Positions 16,734 through 26,251 are shown, counted from the stretch's first letter. The stretch: 64,000 bases of DNA from an uncultured Lachnospiraceae bacterium (GCA_902801585.1 CADCIU010000005.1:1-64000); one strand, 5' to 3'. A program made the numbers and translations. Notes: generated by a model from the sequence alone, not told the origin.

Positions 16734-17804
16734 TTATTTCTCTTTTGACCCTTCCTCTTCAGAGAAGGAGACGCTCAGATCCAGGGGCACGTCCCCCTCG
16801 ATCCCGTTGACCGTGCCTTTCAGGCTGTACTGCCAGCAGCTGAACTTGTAGGGAAAATACAGATAATCTCCGTAATCCGCAAACCATTTGCTGAAGTCTT
16901 CGATCCCGTCCATTCTGAGCAGCATGTTAAAAGCTGCCGTATTGGCATATATGACCGGTTCATATCCGGCCTTTTTGATCAAGCTGCAGAAGACCCTCAC
17001 GCTCTTTGTCCACTCTTCGCGGGACTGTTCGCTCATCGAGCTGGAGTGGTCCGGCGCCTGTACGCGGATCGCGACCGGTGCTCCCATTTCCTGCTGGCTC
17101 AGTCCTACATGTTCGAGGACGAACTCTGCCAGTTCTTTGGCCTCATCTTCGCCCACGACCTCCAGGTCCACATAACATCCGGTCCGGATCCCCGCCGATC
17201 TGGCTCCGCTCAGATTCTCCTGGAACCTCTCGTCCACGACGAGTTTTCCTGCGCTGTCTCTGTGTGCCGCGCGCAAAATAGCAAATCCGATCCGGTCCTC
17301 TGAGACCAGCTGCCAGTTGATCTCGCCGTTCATGGAGGAGACGTCGATCCCGTTGGTCACTTTCACCGACTCGTCATCACCCACATATTCCATCATTCCG
17401 TTTTCGCCGATCGTAAAATCAGTCTCCGAAAATCCGTTCATCTGCAGGTTTCTGTTCACAGGGTAAAAATAGTATCTGCCCTCGAACATGACCACCAGGT
17501 CTCCGGGAAACAGATCCCTGAGCATGGAGATCGTGCTCTTTCCCGACTCAAAGGAAGACTGGATCTCCAGCAGCAGCCGGTTCCTCTCGCTCTCCATCGC
17601 CGCATACTTGATCTTCTCGATCTGCGCGTCCGTGTAGTGTCTGCCCTCCTGTTCTTCCTTGTTCCTGATTCTCTCAAGACGGATGAAACAGGTCACGGCG
17701 ATTGTCAGTGACACTGCCGTGATCAGGCACAAAAAAATGATATTCAGATAGTAGAAGGTTCTGCCCCGATTCGGATTTGATTTGCCGGATTCTCTGTTTT
17801 CCAT
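16734..17804 (-). CDS. Membrane-anchored GH25 (lysozyme-fold) protein, catalytic residues altered
   Basis: 356 residues: a short cytoplasmic N-terminus, one transmembrane helix (about 18-42), a coiled-coil-like linker (45-95), then a GH25-like domain (150-345). The GH25 start GIDVSSMNGEINW, the FAILRA strand and the C-terminal WQYS-GIEGDVPLDLS pattern are clear. In active GH25 enzymes the fourth strand carries Asp-x-Glu (usually LDVE); here the same place reads IRVQ (residues 246-249), so both acids appear replaced, while the Asp of GIDVS is kept. It may be a wall-binding pseudoenzyme rather than a muramidase. Located between ilvA and ylxM, with no obvious functional link to either. Confidence 0.75.
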   Translation of the reverse strand: MENRESGKSNPNRGRTFYYLNIIFLCLITAVSLTIAVTCFIRLERIRNKEEQEGRHYTDAQIEKIKYAAMESERNRLLLEIQSSFESGKSTISMLRDLFPGDLVVMFEGRYYFYPVNRNLQMNGFSETDFTIGENGMMEYVGDDESVKVTNGIDVSSMNGEINWQLVSEDRIGFAILRAAHRDSAGKLVVDERFQENLSGARSAGIRTGCYVDLEVVGEDEAKELAEFVLEHVGLSQQEMGAPVAIRVQAPDHSSSMSEQSREEWTKSVRVFCSLIKKAGYEPVIYANTAAFNMLLRMDGIEDFSKWFADYGDYLYFPYKFSCWQYSLKGTVNGIEGDVPLDLSVSFSEEEGSKEK

Positions 17805-17868
17805 TTTTCACCGCCAATTCGAAACGCTTTGCACGCTCTCACGTGCGCAGCAGATGTCTTTACATCCG

Positions 17869-19140
17869 TCAGATACTGGTCTGTACCAGCTTTACGTCAT
17901 ATCCCTTGTCTGCAAGCGCTTTGATGATCTGCTGTTTGTGCTCGGTACCGAACGCTTCCAGTGTGATCTCCAGTCCGACCGCCACGTTCCTGTTGATGGA
18001 CACGAACTGGTTGTGTTCGAGCCGGATCACATTTCCGTTGGCCTGCGCGATGATGCCTGATACTTTGTGGAGCTCACCGGGCTTATCGGGAAGAAGCACT
18101 GAGATCGAGAAGATCCTGTCTCTCATGATCAGCCCCTGCTGCACGACACTGGACATCGTGATCACGTCCATATTGCCGCCGCTCAGAACGGATACCACTT
18201 TTTTGCCCCTGCAGTCCAGATGTCTGAGTGCCGCCACACTCAGGAGGCCCGAGTTTTCCACGATCATCTTGTGGTTTTCCACCATGTCGAGGAAGGATAC
18301 CACCAGTTCCTTATCGGGAACTGTGATCACTTCATCGAGATTCTTCTGCAGATACGGGAAGATCTCCCTGCCCGGGGTCTTGACTGCCGTGCCGTCGGCG
18401 ATCGTATCGATCCCGGGGAGCGTCACGACTTCGCCGGCTTCAAGAGAAGCTTTCAGGCAGGCTGCGCCTTCCGGTTCCACGCCGATCACTCTGACATTGG
18501 GCTTGAGCATTTTGGCGAGGGTCGATACACCGGTCGCCAGCCCGCCTCCTCCCACCGGTACAAGGATGATGTCCACCAGAGGGAGATCTTTGATGATCTC
18601 CATTGCGATCGTTCCCTGACCGGTCGCCACATCCGGGTCATCGAATGGATGAATAAAGGTGTATCCTTTCTCCTCAGCCAGCTGCAGCGCATGTGCGCAG
18701 GCTTCGTCATAGACATCACCGTGCAGTACGACGGTCGCCCCGAGTGCTTTCGTCCGGTTCACTTTGATGAGCGGTGTAGTCGTAGGCATTACGATGACAG
18801 CATCCACACCGAACTGTTTGGCCGCATAGGCAACGCCCTGCGCATGGTTTCCCGCAGAAGCTGTGATCAGGCCGCGTGCCCTCTCATCAGCACTGAGCGT
18901 GCTGATCTTGTAGTAGGCGCCTCTCACCTTATAGGCGCCGGTCCTCTGGCGGTTCTCCGGCTTGAGGTAGACTTTGCCGCCGGTCAGCTCACTGAAATAA
19001 TCCGAGTAAATGAGCGATGTGTCCAGGGTCACCTTGTCCACGGCCTCGCACGCCTCTTCAAATTTCGCCAGTGTCAGTTTTTCTTCGGCAGCTGTTTTAT
19101 TGTTTGTCTCGTTATGAATCTTATTATTTGTTTCGCACAC
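17869..19140 (-). CDS. ilvA: Threonine ammonia-lyase with C-terminal ACT domain
   Basis: PLP enzyme converting threonine to 2-ketobutyrate, the entry to isoleucine synthesis. 423 residues: a fold type II PLP domain with PENRQRTGAYKVRGAYYKI (Schiff-base Lys), SAGNHAQGVA, and the phosphate-binding VPVGGGGLATG loop, then one ACT domain (about 340-423). With one ACT domain it resembles the catabolic or short biosynthetic form; proximity to isoleucine genes is only loose. The GTG at 19140 is the best start, but its ribosome site is weak (AGGATGG 10 bases upstream). Confidence 0.9.
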   Translation of the reverse strand: MCETNNKIHNETNNKTAAEEKLTLAKFEEACEAVDKVTLDTSLIYSDYFSELTGGKVYLKPENRQRTGAYKVRGAYYKISTLSADERARGLITASAGNHAQGVAYAAKQFGVDAVIVMPTTTPLIKVNRTKALGATVVLHGDVYDEACAHALQLAEEKGYTFIHPFDDPDVATGQGTIAMEIIKDLPLVDIILVPVGGGGLATGVSTLAKMLKPNVRVIGVEPEGAACLKASLEAGEVVTLPGIDTIADGTAVKTPGREIFPYLQKNLDEVITVPDKELVVSFLDMVENHKMIVENSGLLSVAALRHLDCRGKKVVSVLSGGNMDVITMSSVVQQGLIMRDRIFSISVLLPDKPGELHKVSGIIAQANGNVIRLEHNQFVSINRNVAVGLEITLEAFGTEHKQQIIKALADKGYDVKLVQTSI

Positions 19141-19165
19141 TGTTGTTTACCATCCTGCAGTTGTT

Positions 19166-19218
19166 CTGATCAATAAAACTGATCAATAAAATCGATCAAT
19201 AATACCGATCAATAGAAG
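19166..19218. repeat. Four tandem 13-14 bp repeats at the ftsY-ilvA junction region
   Basis: Four units with the core GATCAATAA (plus strand) run from 19166 to 19218. The last unit spans the ftsY stop codon (19209-19211). The repeat unit contains TTGATC on the minus strand, so it carries a TGA in every copy. A related motif occurs at 31684-31712. Confidence 0.7.
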
Positions 19219-20141
19219 ATCGCATCTACGAACTGATCGGGGTTAAATTTCTGAAGATCCTCGATCTTCTCTCCGACGCCTATGAATTTGACCGGAATGC
19301 CCAGCTCAGCCTGCACCGCGATCGCGATCCCGCCCTTGGCGGTCCCGTCCATCTTGGTCATAATGATTCCCGTCAGATTTGTGACACTGGCAAATTCCCT
19401 GGCCTGGAAAATGGCGTTCTGCCCGGTCGTGCCGTCCAAAACGACCCAGTTCTCGCGAAAGCAGCCCGGGTATTCCCTGGAGATGATCCTGTCGATCTTA
19501 CTCAGCTCCGCCATCAGATTCTTTTTATTATGGAGACGTCCGGCTGTGTCCACGAGAAGAATGTCCGTTCTTCTGGCTTTCGCCGCCTGCACGGCGTCAA
19601 ACACCACTGCGGCCGGATCCGAACCCTCTGCAGCGCCTATAATGTCGACGCCTGCGCGTCTTGCCCACTCGGTCAGCTGTTCATTCGCAGCTGCGCGGAA
19701 TGTATCTGCGCTGGCGATCAGCACTCTTTTGCCCATCCTTTTATAGTTGGCGGCAAGTTTTCCCACGGAGGTCGTCTTGCCGACACCGTTGACGCCGATC
19801 ACAAGGATGACCGCGGGCCCCTGCTCAAAGTCATAGGCACCTGCGGGCTGCTTCATCTTGTTGCGGATCCCCAGGATCAGCTCCTGGCGGCAGTCAGGGC
19901 AGTATTTGATCCTCTCATCCTTCACCTTCTGCCTGAGATCATCCAAAAGCTCCTCGGTGGTCTGAACACCGATGTCGCCCATGATCATGGTCTCTTCGAG
20001 CTCCTCGAGAAATTCCTCGCTGACCTTCTCATACCCGTAGGTATTGAAGATCTGGTCCATATTATCGGCAATATTGGCCTTTGTCTTGCTCAGTCCTTTT
20101 TTCAATCTGGCAAAAAAGCCCATTTTTTCCTGTTCAGCCAT
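19209..20141 (-). CDS. ftsY: Signal recognition particle receptor FtsY
   Basis: GTPase receptor for SRP-ribosome complexes at the membrane. 310 residues with a short N-terminal region (FFARLKKGLSKTKANI), an N domain (YEKVSEEFLEELEETMIMGDIGV) and the G domain: GVNGVGKTTSVGKLA, DTAGRLHNKKNLM, TKMDGTAKGG and GVGEKIEDLQKFNPDQFV at the end. The ATG at 20141 follows GAGAGG at 5 bases; the GTG two codons earlier is too close to that site. It lies about 50 bases after smc. Confidence 0.96.
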   Translation of the reverse strand: MAEQEKMGFFARLKKGLSKTKANIADNMDQIFNTYGYEKVSEEFLEELEETMIMGDIGVQTTEELLDDLRQKVKDERIKYCPDCRQELILGIRNKMKQPAGAYDFEQGPAVILVIGVNGVGKTTSVGKLAANYKRMGKRVLIASADTFRAAANEQLTEWARRAGVDIIGAAEGSDPAAVVFDAVQAAKARRTDILLVDTAGRLHNKKNLMAELSKIDRIISREYPGCFRENWVVLDGTTGQNAIFQAREFASVTNLTGIIMTKMDGTAKGGIAIAVQAELGIPVKFIGVGEKIEDLQKFNPDQFVDAIFY

Positions 20142-20193
20142 TTTCACCTCTCATTCTTTCCGCATCCGACGGCACCGCCTGCGCCGCGGATAT

Positions 20194-23100
20194 TCAGGAA
20201 ACCAGCTCTTTTTCATCGATCAGGTCTACGCTGACCAGCGCAGAGACGCCCTTCTCCTGCATCGTGATGCCGTAGAGGCGGTCCGCTTCCTGCATGGTTC
20301 CTCTTCTGTGTGTGATCACAATAAACTGTGTATGTTCCGTCAGCTTGTGCAGATACTCCGCAAAGCGCACGACATTGCTTTCGTCCAGCGCCGCCTCGAT
20401 CTCATCGAGCAGACAGAAAGGCGAAGGTTTCAGGTTTTGGATCGCGAACAAGAGCGCGATCGCTGTCAGTGCCTTCTCTCCTCCCGACAGTGCGTTCATA
20501 TTCTGGAGTTTCTTTCCCGGGGGCTGTGCGATCACGCGCACGCCGGCTTCCAGGATATCGCGGTCCTCCATCAGCTCCAGCCGGCCCTTTCCTCCTCCGA
20601 ACATGAGTTTAAAGACCTTGTCGAATTCCTCACGGATCCTTCCGAACTGTTCGCTGAACTGTTTTCTCATCGATTCGTCCAGTTCCTCAATGATCTTCTC
20701 CAGACTTGCCGCAGCACTGGTCAGATCATCGTACTGTCCCTTGAGGAAGGTATACCGCTCCATAAGCTCCCTGTACTGCTCGACCGCTTCCACATTGACG
20801 CTGCCAAGCGCCTTGATCCTGGCCTTGATCTCGGTGATCTCCTTTTTCATCGTCGATGCTTCCGAAAGGCTATCGTCCCTGAGTTCTTTGGCCGTGCTCA
20901 GTGTGATCTCGTATTCCTCCCACATGTAGCTGACACGACTGTCCACTTCTTCCTGCAGGCGCTCAATGCGGTTGTGCAGTCTCACGCACTCCTTGTCCAG
21001 TCCCCGGATCTCTTCCGAGAGAGAATCCCTGTCGGCGATCTGTTCTCTCATGCGAAGTCTGAGACTTTCTTTCTCCTCGTTTTTGACAGTGAGTATCTTC
21101 CTGTTTTCGTCCTGGTCATCCTGCGACCCGGACAGCTGTTCTCTGAGTGCGCGGATCTGTTCGGCACCCTTTTCCATCACGTCGCTGCCCTTCTCGATGG
21201 CCTCTTCGATTTCTTCCAGCTCTTTGCCGCGTCTTTTCAGTTCTTCCTGCACACGGTCCAGATCTTTTTGTTCAAAAGACTGCTGCTGCAGGATCTTTTC
21301 GATCTCCGTGTCCCATTTGGCCAGGATCTGTGTCCGGACCCCCTCCTGTTCACGAAGCTCCGCAAGCTTGTTCTCCAGCTCGCTGACGGCCTCATTTAAT
21401 TTCTGTTCCTGGCTGGCAGATGCCTCAAGACGCTCCTGCGCTTTCTTGCTTTCCACTTCCAGTTCGATCCTGAGCTGCTCGATCTGCTTCTGTTCTCTGA
21501 GGAGCTCTTCCGCGCTGCCTGCCGCTTCTTTTTTCTTCTCCTGCTGCTGCGCGATGTTCATGCGCACGGTATTTTGCCGGATAAAAGCATTTTGCTGCGC
21601 CTGGCGGTTTTCCTCCAGTTCCTTTCTGAGCTGCGTTCTCTGCGCCTTGATCTCTTCGATCGCTCTCTCGTGACCTTGCGCTTCTTTCTCGCAGTCCTTT
21701 ACCCTTTCCGTGAGCTCCGCCATCTCGCGCCGTCTTCCCAGGAGGTTGCTGCTGTTCCTGTAAGCACCGCCGCTGATGGCGCCTCCCGGCATGAACAGTT
21801 CTCCTTCCAGTGTCACCATTCGCACGGTATGGCCGTATTTTTTGTTGACCGAAGCCGCGTGGTCAAATCTGTCCACGATCACGATCCTGCCCAGAAGAGA
21901 AGCGGCTACAGGGCGGTATTTGTCCTCGCAGCGGACCAGACTGTCCGCGAGCCCGATCACGCCCGGCTCTTCCAGCACTTTGTAGTTCTTGAATTCCTGC
22001 GGTTTTCCCAGATCCTGCAGAGGAAGGAAAGTAGCTCTGCCCGCCTTCTCCCTCTTCAGGAGTTCGATCATCCGGCGGGCGGTCTGAGCGTCTTCCGTCA
22101 CAATATTCTGTATATTTCCGCCCAGGGCCACCTCTATGGCCGTCTCATATTTTTTGTCTGTCTTGATCAGGTCCGCCACAACACCGATCACGCCGCTGCC
22201 CTGTGTCCTGTTCTGCATGACTTTCCGGACACTGCCGCCGAATCCCTCGTAGCGCTCTGTGATATTGACCAGTGCATCCAGCCTTGATTTTTCCTGATGG
22301 AACCTGAGCTGCGATGAGCGGAGCATCTCGTCCTCGTCGCCCAGTTTCTTCTTCATCCCGCCGATGGTCTCTTCGATCTCTTTCTGCCTGGTCTGCAGAT
22401 CTTTGATCGTCACCGAGATCTCGCGGAACTGATCTTTAAGATCTTCGATCATCTGCGCATTGATCGTCTCGCTGGTATGGGCTTGTTCGATTCCCTCAGA
22501 AAGCTCCAGTTTTCTGCGCTCGTTCTCTTCCTGCCTCGTTTTGATGCTGGCAATGCCCGATTTGATAGTCGCCCTCTCACTGAGGATCCTCAGGATCTCG
22601 TTCTTGCCAAGATCCGCCTGTCTTGCGTAGCTGGTGATCTTGTCCGCGCAGGACGAAGCGCTCTCACGGGCTTTCATCTGCTCATAGCGCAGTTCCTCGA
22701 CCTTGGAGTCGATTCCTTTCTTGCGCTCTATGATCTCCTCCTGCTCTCTTAAGCTTCTCTCGATGTCGGCAGAAACGGCTTCCCTCCTGGCTTTAAAATG
22801 CTCCGCATTTCCGGAGGCGGCTCTCACCTGTTCCTCGAACACCTTGATGTCGCCCTCCAGCTTTTCCCGGATGACGCTTGCATTCGTGATCCTGCTGCGC
22901 ACCGTCTCGATCTCTGTCTCCAGTTCCCGTATTTTCAGCTGGCCGGCCTCGTATTCCTCACCGATCTTTTCATATTGCCCGCGCGCCTTTTCCAGATCGG
23001 CGGAAGCGGTCTCCTCATGATCCTTAACTTTGTCGAGTTCCTCAAGGCACCGCTTGTTCTCCACAAGAAAGAGATTCACTTCCCTTTTTTTGAGTGCTTC

Positions 23101-23757
23101 CCTTTCCCTGAAGTATATTTTGGCCTTCTGAGCCTGTTTCTCCAGCGTCGGCACCTGTCTCTCCAGCTCGGTGAGCACATCGCCGATCCGGACAAGGTTG
23201 TCCTTTTCACTGGCAAGTTTCTTGAGCGTCGAGTCCTTTCGCCTCTTGAATTTGACGATCCCCACCGCCTCATCAAACAGTTCGCGGCGGTCCTCCGGCT
23301 TATCGCTCAGGATCCTGTCGATCTGTCCCTGGCCGATAATGGAATAGCCCTCTTTGCCGATTCCGGTGTCATAAAAGAGTTCATGGATATCCCGCAGCCG
23401 GCATGGCGCACCGTTCATAAGGTACTCCGTCTCGCCGCTTCTGTAGATTTTTCTGGCCACTGTGACTTCCTGATAATCCGTGGGGAGCTTGTGGTCCGAG
23501 TTGTCCAGTGTGATCGCAACATAAGCATAGCCCATGGGTTTTCTGGACTCCGTGCCGTTAAATATGACGTCCTGCATAGAGGACCCGCGCAGCTGCTTGA
23601 CGCGCTGCTCTCCCAGGACCCATCGGACCGCGTCCGCCACGTTGCTCTTTCCGCTTCCGTTCGGCCCGACGATCCCCGTGATCCCGTTGTGAAAATCAAA
23701 TCTGATCTTGTTGGCAAAAGACTTAAAGCCCTGTATCTCAATACATTTTAAATACAT
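20194..23757 (-). CDS. smc: Chromosome partition protein SMC
   Basis: Condensin ATPase that organises and segregates the chromosome with ScpA and ScpB. 1187 residues, normal. N-terminal Walker A GPNGSGKSNVADAVRW (from residue 31), Q-loop region GQGQIDRILSDKPEDRR, two long coiled coils, a hinge around residues 515-660, then the ABC signature LSGGEKALTAIALLFAI and Walker B FCLLDEIEAALDESNV. It begins 19 bases after rnc ends and precedes ftsY, the usual rnc-smc-ftsY order. Confidence 0.97.
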   Translation of the reverse strand: MYLKCIEIQGFKSFANKIRFDFHNGITGIVGPNGSGKSNVADAVRWVLGEQRVKQLRGSSMQDVIFNGTESRKPMGYAYVAITLDNSDHKLPTDYQEVTVARKIYRSGETEYLMNGAPCRLRDIHELFYDTGIGKEGYSIIGQGQIDRILSDKPEDRRELFDEAVGIVKFKRRKDSTLKKLASEKDNLVRIGDVLTELERQVPTLEKQAQKAKIYFREREALKKREVNLFLVENKRCLEELDKVKDHEETASADLEKARGQYEKIGEEYEAGQLKIRELETEIETVRSRITNASVIREKLEGDIKVFEEQVRAASGNAEHFKARREAVSADIERSLREQEEIIERKKGIDSKVEELRYEQMKARESASSCADKITSYARQADLGKNEILRILSERATIKSGIASIKTRQEENERRKLELSEGIEQAHTSETINAQMIEDLKDQFREISVTIKDLQTRQKEIEETIGGMKKKLGDEDEMLRSSQLRFHQEKSRLDALVNITERYEGFGGSVRKVMQNRTQGSGVIGVVADLIKTDKKYETAIEVALGGNIQNIVTEDAQTARRMIELLKREKAGRATFLPLQDLGKPQEFKNYKVLEEPGVIGLADSLVRCEDKYRPVAASLLGRIVIVDRFDHAASVNKKYGHTVRMVTLEGELFMPGGAISGGAYRNSSNLLGRRREMAELTERVKDCEKEAQGHERAIEEIKAQRTQLRKELEENRQAQQNAFIRQNTVRMNIAQQQEKKKEAAGSAEELLREQKQIEQLRIELEVESKKAQERLEASASQEQKLNEAVSELENKLAELREQEGVRTQILAKWDTEIEKILQQQSFEQKDLDRVQEELKRRGKELEEIEEAIEKGSDVMEKGAEQIRALREQLSGSQDDQDENRKILTVKNEEKESLRLRMREQIADRDSLSEEIRGLDKECVRLHNRIERLQEEVDSRVSYMWEEYEITLSTAKELRDDSLSEASTMKKEITEIKARIKALGSVNVEAVEQYRELMERYTFLKGQYDDLTSAAASLEKIIEELDESMRKQFSEQFGRIREEFDKVFKLMFGGGKGRLELMEDRDILEAGVRVIAQPPGKKLQNMNALSGGEKALTAIALLFAIQNLKPSPFCLLDEIEAALDESNVVRFAEYLHKLTEHTQFIVITHRRGTMQEADRLYGITMQEKGVSALVSVDLIDEKELVS

Positions 23758-23775
23758 TGATTCCGCTTCCCGCTT

Positions 23776-24474
23776 TTATGATTCCAAATCCTTGCTTCTG
23801 ACATTTTTGATGGCGTCAAATGCCGCCTGCTGCTCGGCCGCTTTCTTGGAGCGCCCTTCCCCGGTGCCGATCATGCGGTCTTCTATAAATACACCGGTCT
23901 TATACATCTTCATATGTTCGGGACCGTTCTCTGAGATGATCTCATAGCGCAGCGTCTCACCCCTGCCCTGAGCCCATTCCTGAAGCATTGTTTTGGAATC
24001 ATAAAAGAAAACCCGGCTCCTGTCGGATAATATATATTGCATGATGAAGCTTCTGCAGGGATCCAGCTCTCCGCTGTCCAGGTACATCGCTCCGATCACT
24101 GCTTCGACGACGTCACACAAGATCGACTCTTTCTGTCTTCCGCCGCTGGTCTCCTCGCCCTTTCCCAGGCGGAGATACTCGGGTATACCGATCTGCCGGG
24201 CACAATCCGCCAAAGAAGGCTCACAGACCAGGCTGGCCCTGATCTTCGTCAGCTCTCCCTCCCTTTTATCGGGATATTCATTATACAGAAAAGCGCTGGA
24301 GACCATCTCCAGGATCGCGTCCCCGAGGAACTCCAGCCTTTCATAATCCTTATAGCGGTGAACCTTCTGTTCATTGGCAAAGGACGTATGGGTCAGAGCA
24401 CATTCCAGAAGATACTTGTTCTTGAAATGATAACCGATACGTCCTTCCAACACTTCCAAAGAAGTTTTTCTCAT
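23776..24474 (-). CDS. rnc: Ribonuclease III
   Basis: Double-strand RNA endonuclease for rRNA and mRNA processing. 232 residues: catalytic domain with the signature YERLEFLGDAILEMVSSAFL and the second metal-binding motif CDVVEAVIGAMYLDSG, followed by a C-terminal dsRNA-binding domain (GRGETLRYEIISE to GEGRSKKAAEQQAAF). The start overlaps the acpP stop by four bases (ATGA), so the two are translationally coupled. Confidence 0.96.
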   Translation of the reverse strand: MRKTSLEVLEGRIGYHFKNKYLLECALTHTSFANEQKVHRYKDYERLEFLGDAILEMVSSAFLYNEYPDKREGELTKIRASLVCEPSLADCARQIGIPEYLRLGKGEETSGGRQKESILCDVVEAVIGAMYLDSGELDPCRSFIMQYILSDRSRVFFYDSKTMLQEWAQGRGETLRYEIISENGPEHMKMYKTGVFIEDRMIGTGEGRSKKAAEQQAAFDAIKNVRSKDLES

Positions 24475-24710
24475 CCTTCAGTTGCTCCCTTGATCAGCGC
24501 AAGCGCCTCTCCCACAGTCGTCACCTTAGCGGCGACTTCCTGCTCAACTTTTACATCATATTCATCTTCGATTCCCATAATAATGGAGGCGATATCCAGG
24601 GAATCCGCACCGAGATCGTCATCAAACGTGGTGTCCATTGTGATCTCGTCGGGATCAATACCGAGCACATCTGCAATTATCGCACACAGTTTCTTGAAAT
24701 CTTCGTCCAT
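24471..24710 (-). CDS. acpP: Acyl carrier protein
   Basis: 79-residue acidic carrier of acyl chains in fatty acid synthesis. The phosphopantetheine site is the Ser in DDLGADSLDIASIIMGIED. AGGAG lies 6 bases before the ATG at 24710, and this start gives the normal ACP length, unlike a longer open frame. It lies between plsX and rnc. Confidence 0.96.
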   Translation of the reverse strand: MDEDFKKLCAIIADVLGIDPDEITMDTTFDDDLGADSLDIASIIMGIEDEYDVKVEQEVAAKVTTVGEALALIKGATEG

Positions 24711-24744
24711 ATCTGTCTCCTTATAATACAAATACAACACAAAT

Positions 24745-24765
24745 GAAGCTGCTTACAGCAGTTTC
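24745..24765 (-). terminator. Weak hairpin between plsX and acpP
   Basis: Minus strand arms GAAACTGCT/AGCAGCTTC (one mismatch) with a 3-base loop, followed by ATTTGTGTTG. Too weak for a full terminator; it may tune plsX versus acpP expression. Confidence 0.35.
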
Positions 24766-24781
24766 AAACATCAGGCGCAGA

Positions 24782-25837
24782 TTACGATTCTTCTGCAGCC
24801 TTTTTGTTTTTCACGCGGTTCGCTGCGGCTTCATCCAGTTTCATCTCTGTCCGGAAAAGCTCATTGACTTCTTTTTCCTTAAAAGTGAAACACTGGATCA
24901 GAGCATTCCTGATCTCAGAGGCCTTGGAATTGCCGTGTGTCTTTACGACAAGGCCCTTAAGTCCGAGCATCGGGGCTCCGCCGTATTCCGTCGCGTCAAA
25001 GGTCTTGATCATTCCTTTCAGCGCAGGTTTGATCATCAGGGCTCCGATCTTGCTGACCAGCGTCGACATGAGTGCGTCCTTCAGCTCATGCAGGATCACT
25101 TTCGCGACACCTTCATACATTTTCAGGATCGCATTGCCGGTGAATGCGTCTGTGACCGCTACGTCCACAACGCCTTCCGGGATCTCCCTCGCCTCGATAT
25201 TTCCGACAAAGCAGATATCCGGGCAATTCTTCAGAAGCTGATGCGCCTCCTTTGCCAGCTGGTTGCCTTTTTCCTCCTCTGTGCCCACGTTGACAAGACC
25301 GACTCTCGGCTTCTCTACTCCCGTCATGCAGCGCATATAGATGGAACCCATCTGCGCGAACTGCACGAGCATGGAGGGCCTGGGGTCCATATTGGCTCCG
25401 CAATCCACAAGAAGGACCGGTCCCTTGGCAGTGGGAAGAAGCGGTGCGAGCGGCGGTCTCTCGATGCCCTTGATCCTGCCGACAAGGAGCTGACCTCCCG
25501 CAAGAGCTGCTCCGGTGCTTCCCGCCGTCACAAAAGCGTCGCATGTGCCGTCCTTGACAAGGCGAAGACCTTTGACGATCGAAGAGTCTTTCTTGGTGCG
25601 GATCGCCTCCACCGGAGGTTCTGCCATCTCGATGACTTCGGAACATTCCAAAATCTCCAGCCTGTCCGCCGGATATTTGAGCTTTGACAGCTCGGCTCTG
25701 ATCATCTCTCCTTTTCCCGTCAATGTCACTTTCAGATTGGGGCAGCTGCTCAGCGCCTCCACTGTGCCTTTCACGATCTCAGCGGGTGCATTGTCGCCTC
25801 CCATCGCATCAACAGCAACATGTACAAAATCACTCAT
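24782..25837 (-). CDS. plsX: Phosphate acyltransferase PlsX
   Basis: Converts acyl-ACP to acyl-phosphate for PlsY. 351 residues. Landmarks are VAVDAMGGDNAPAEIVKG at the N-terminus, TAGSTGAALAGGQLLVGRIKG, RPPLAPLLPT, LLVDCGANMDP and SDAFTGN-type VTDAFTGNAILKMYEG. The ATG at 25837 fits the family start, although AAAGGA is very close to it. It has its own promoter and is separated from rpmF by a terminator. Confidence 0.95.
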   Translation of the reverse strand: MSDFVHVAVDAMGGDNAPAEIVKGTVEALSSCPNLKVTLTGKGEMIRAELSKLKYPADRLEILECSEVIEMAEPPVEAIRTKKDSSIVKGLRLVKDGTCDAFVTAGSTGAALAGGQLLVGRIKGIERPPLAPLLPTAKGPVLLVDCGANMDPRPSMLVQFAQMGSIYMRCMTGVEKPRVGLVNVGTEEEKGNQLAKEAHQLLKNCPDICFVGNIEAREIPEGVVDVAVTDAFTGNAILKMYEGVAKVILHELKDALMSTLVSKIGALMIKPALKGMIKTFDATEYGGAPMLGLKGLVVKTHGNSKASEIRNALIQCFTFKEKEVNELFRTEMKLDEAAANRVKNKKAAEES

Positions 25838-25900
25838 ATCCTTTTCCCACTTCCATTCAGATCAAAATACGGTCCGTTTGAGACTCGCTGTTACCAAAAT

Positions 25901-25929
25901 AATATACTAAAAGGGATGCTAGAATGCAA
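25901..25929 (-). promoter_or_regulatory. Promoter for plsX-acpP-rnc-smc
   Basis: Minus strand TTGCAT (25924-25929) and TATATT (25901-25906), 17-base spacer, about 60 bases before the plsX ATG and downstream of the rpmF terminator. Confidence 0.6.
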
Positions 25930-26006
25930 GAACCCGTAGAAAATGTAAGAATCCGGACTCATAAATACATACTCAGAATTCAAACCAAAAGCCCAAACTC
26001 ATAAAA

Positions 26007-26035
26007 GAAGCGGATGTCCGCTGGACATCCGCTTC
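26007..26035 (-). terminator. Terminator after rpmF
   Basis: Perfect 13-bp hairpin GAAGCGGATGTCC/GGACATCCGCTTC with a 3-base loop, followed on the minus strand by TTTTATG, 34 bases past the rpmF stop. Confidence 0.8.
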
Positions 26036-26068
26036 GATCACATCATTTTGTCGTTAAATCCGATTCCA

Positions 26069-26251
26069 TCAGTCTTCGACTTCGATCACGGTCTTCTTAT
26101 TATAGGAGCCGCAATTTCTGCACACTCTGTGGGGCATCGTAAGAGCACCGCACTTGCTGCACTTCACGAGAGTCGGAGCAGTCATTTTCCAATTTGCTCT
26201 TCTCTTATCTCTATGACTTCTGGAAGATTTATTCTTAGGGCAGATCGACAT
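26069..26251 (-). CDS. rpmF: 50S ribosomal protein L32
   Basis: 60 residues with a basic N-terminus and a zinc-ribbon pair CSKCG and CRNCG, so the zinc-binding (C+) form. AAGGAGG lies 7 bases before the ATG. In many related genomes a DUF177 (YceD) gene precedes rpmF; here there is no room for it, and rpmF has its own promoter and terminator as a monocistronic unit. Confidence 0.96.
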   Translation of the reverse strand: MSICPKNKSSRSHRDKRRANWKMTAPTLVKCSKCGALTMPHRVCRNCGSYNKKTVIEVED

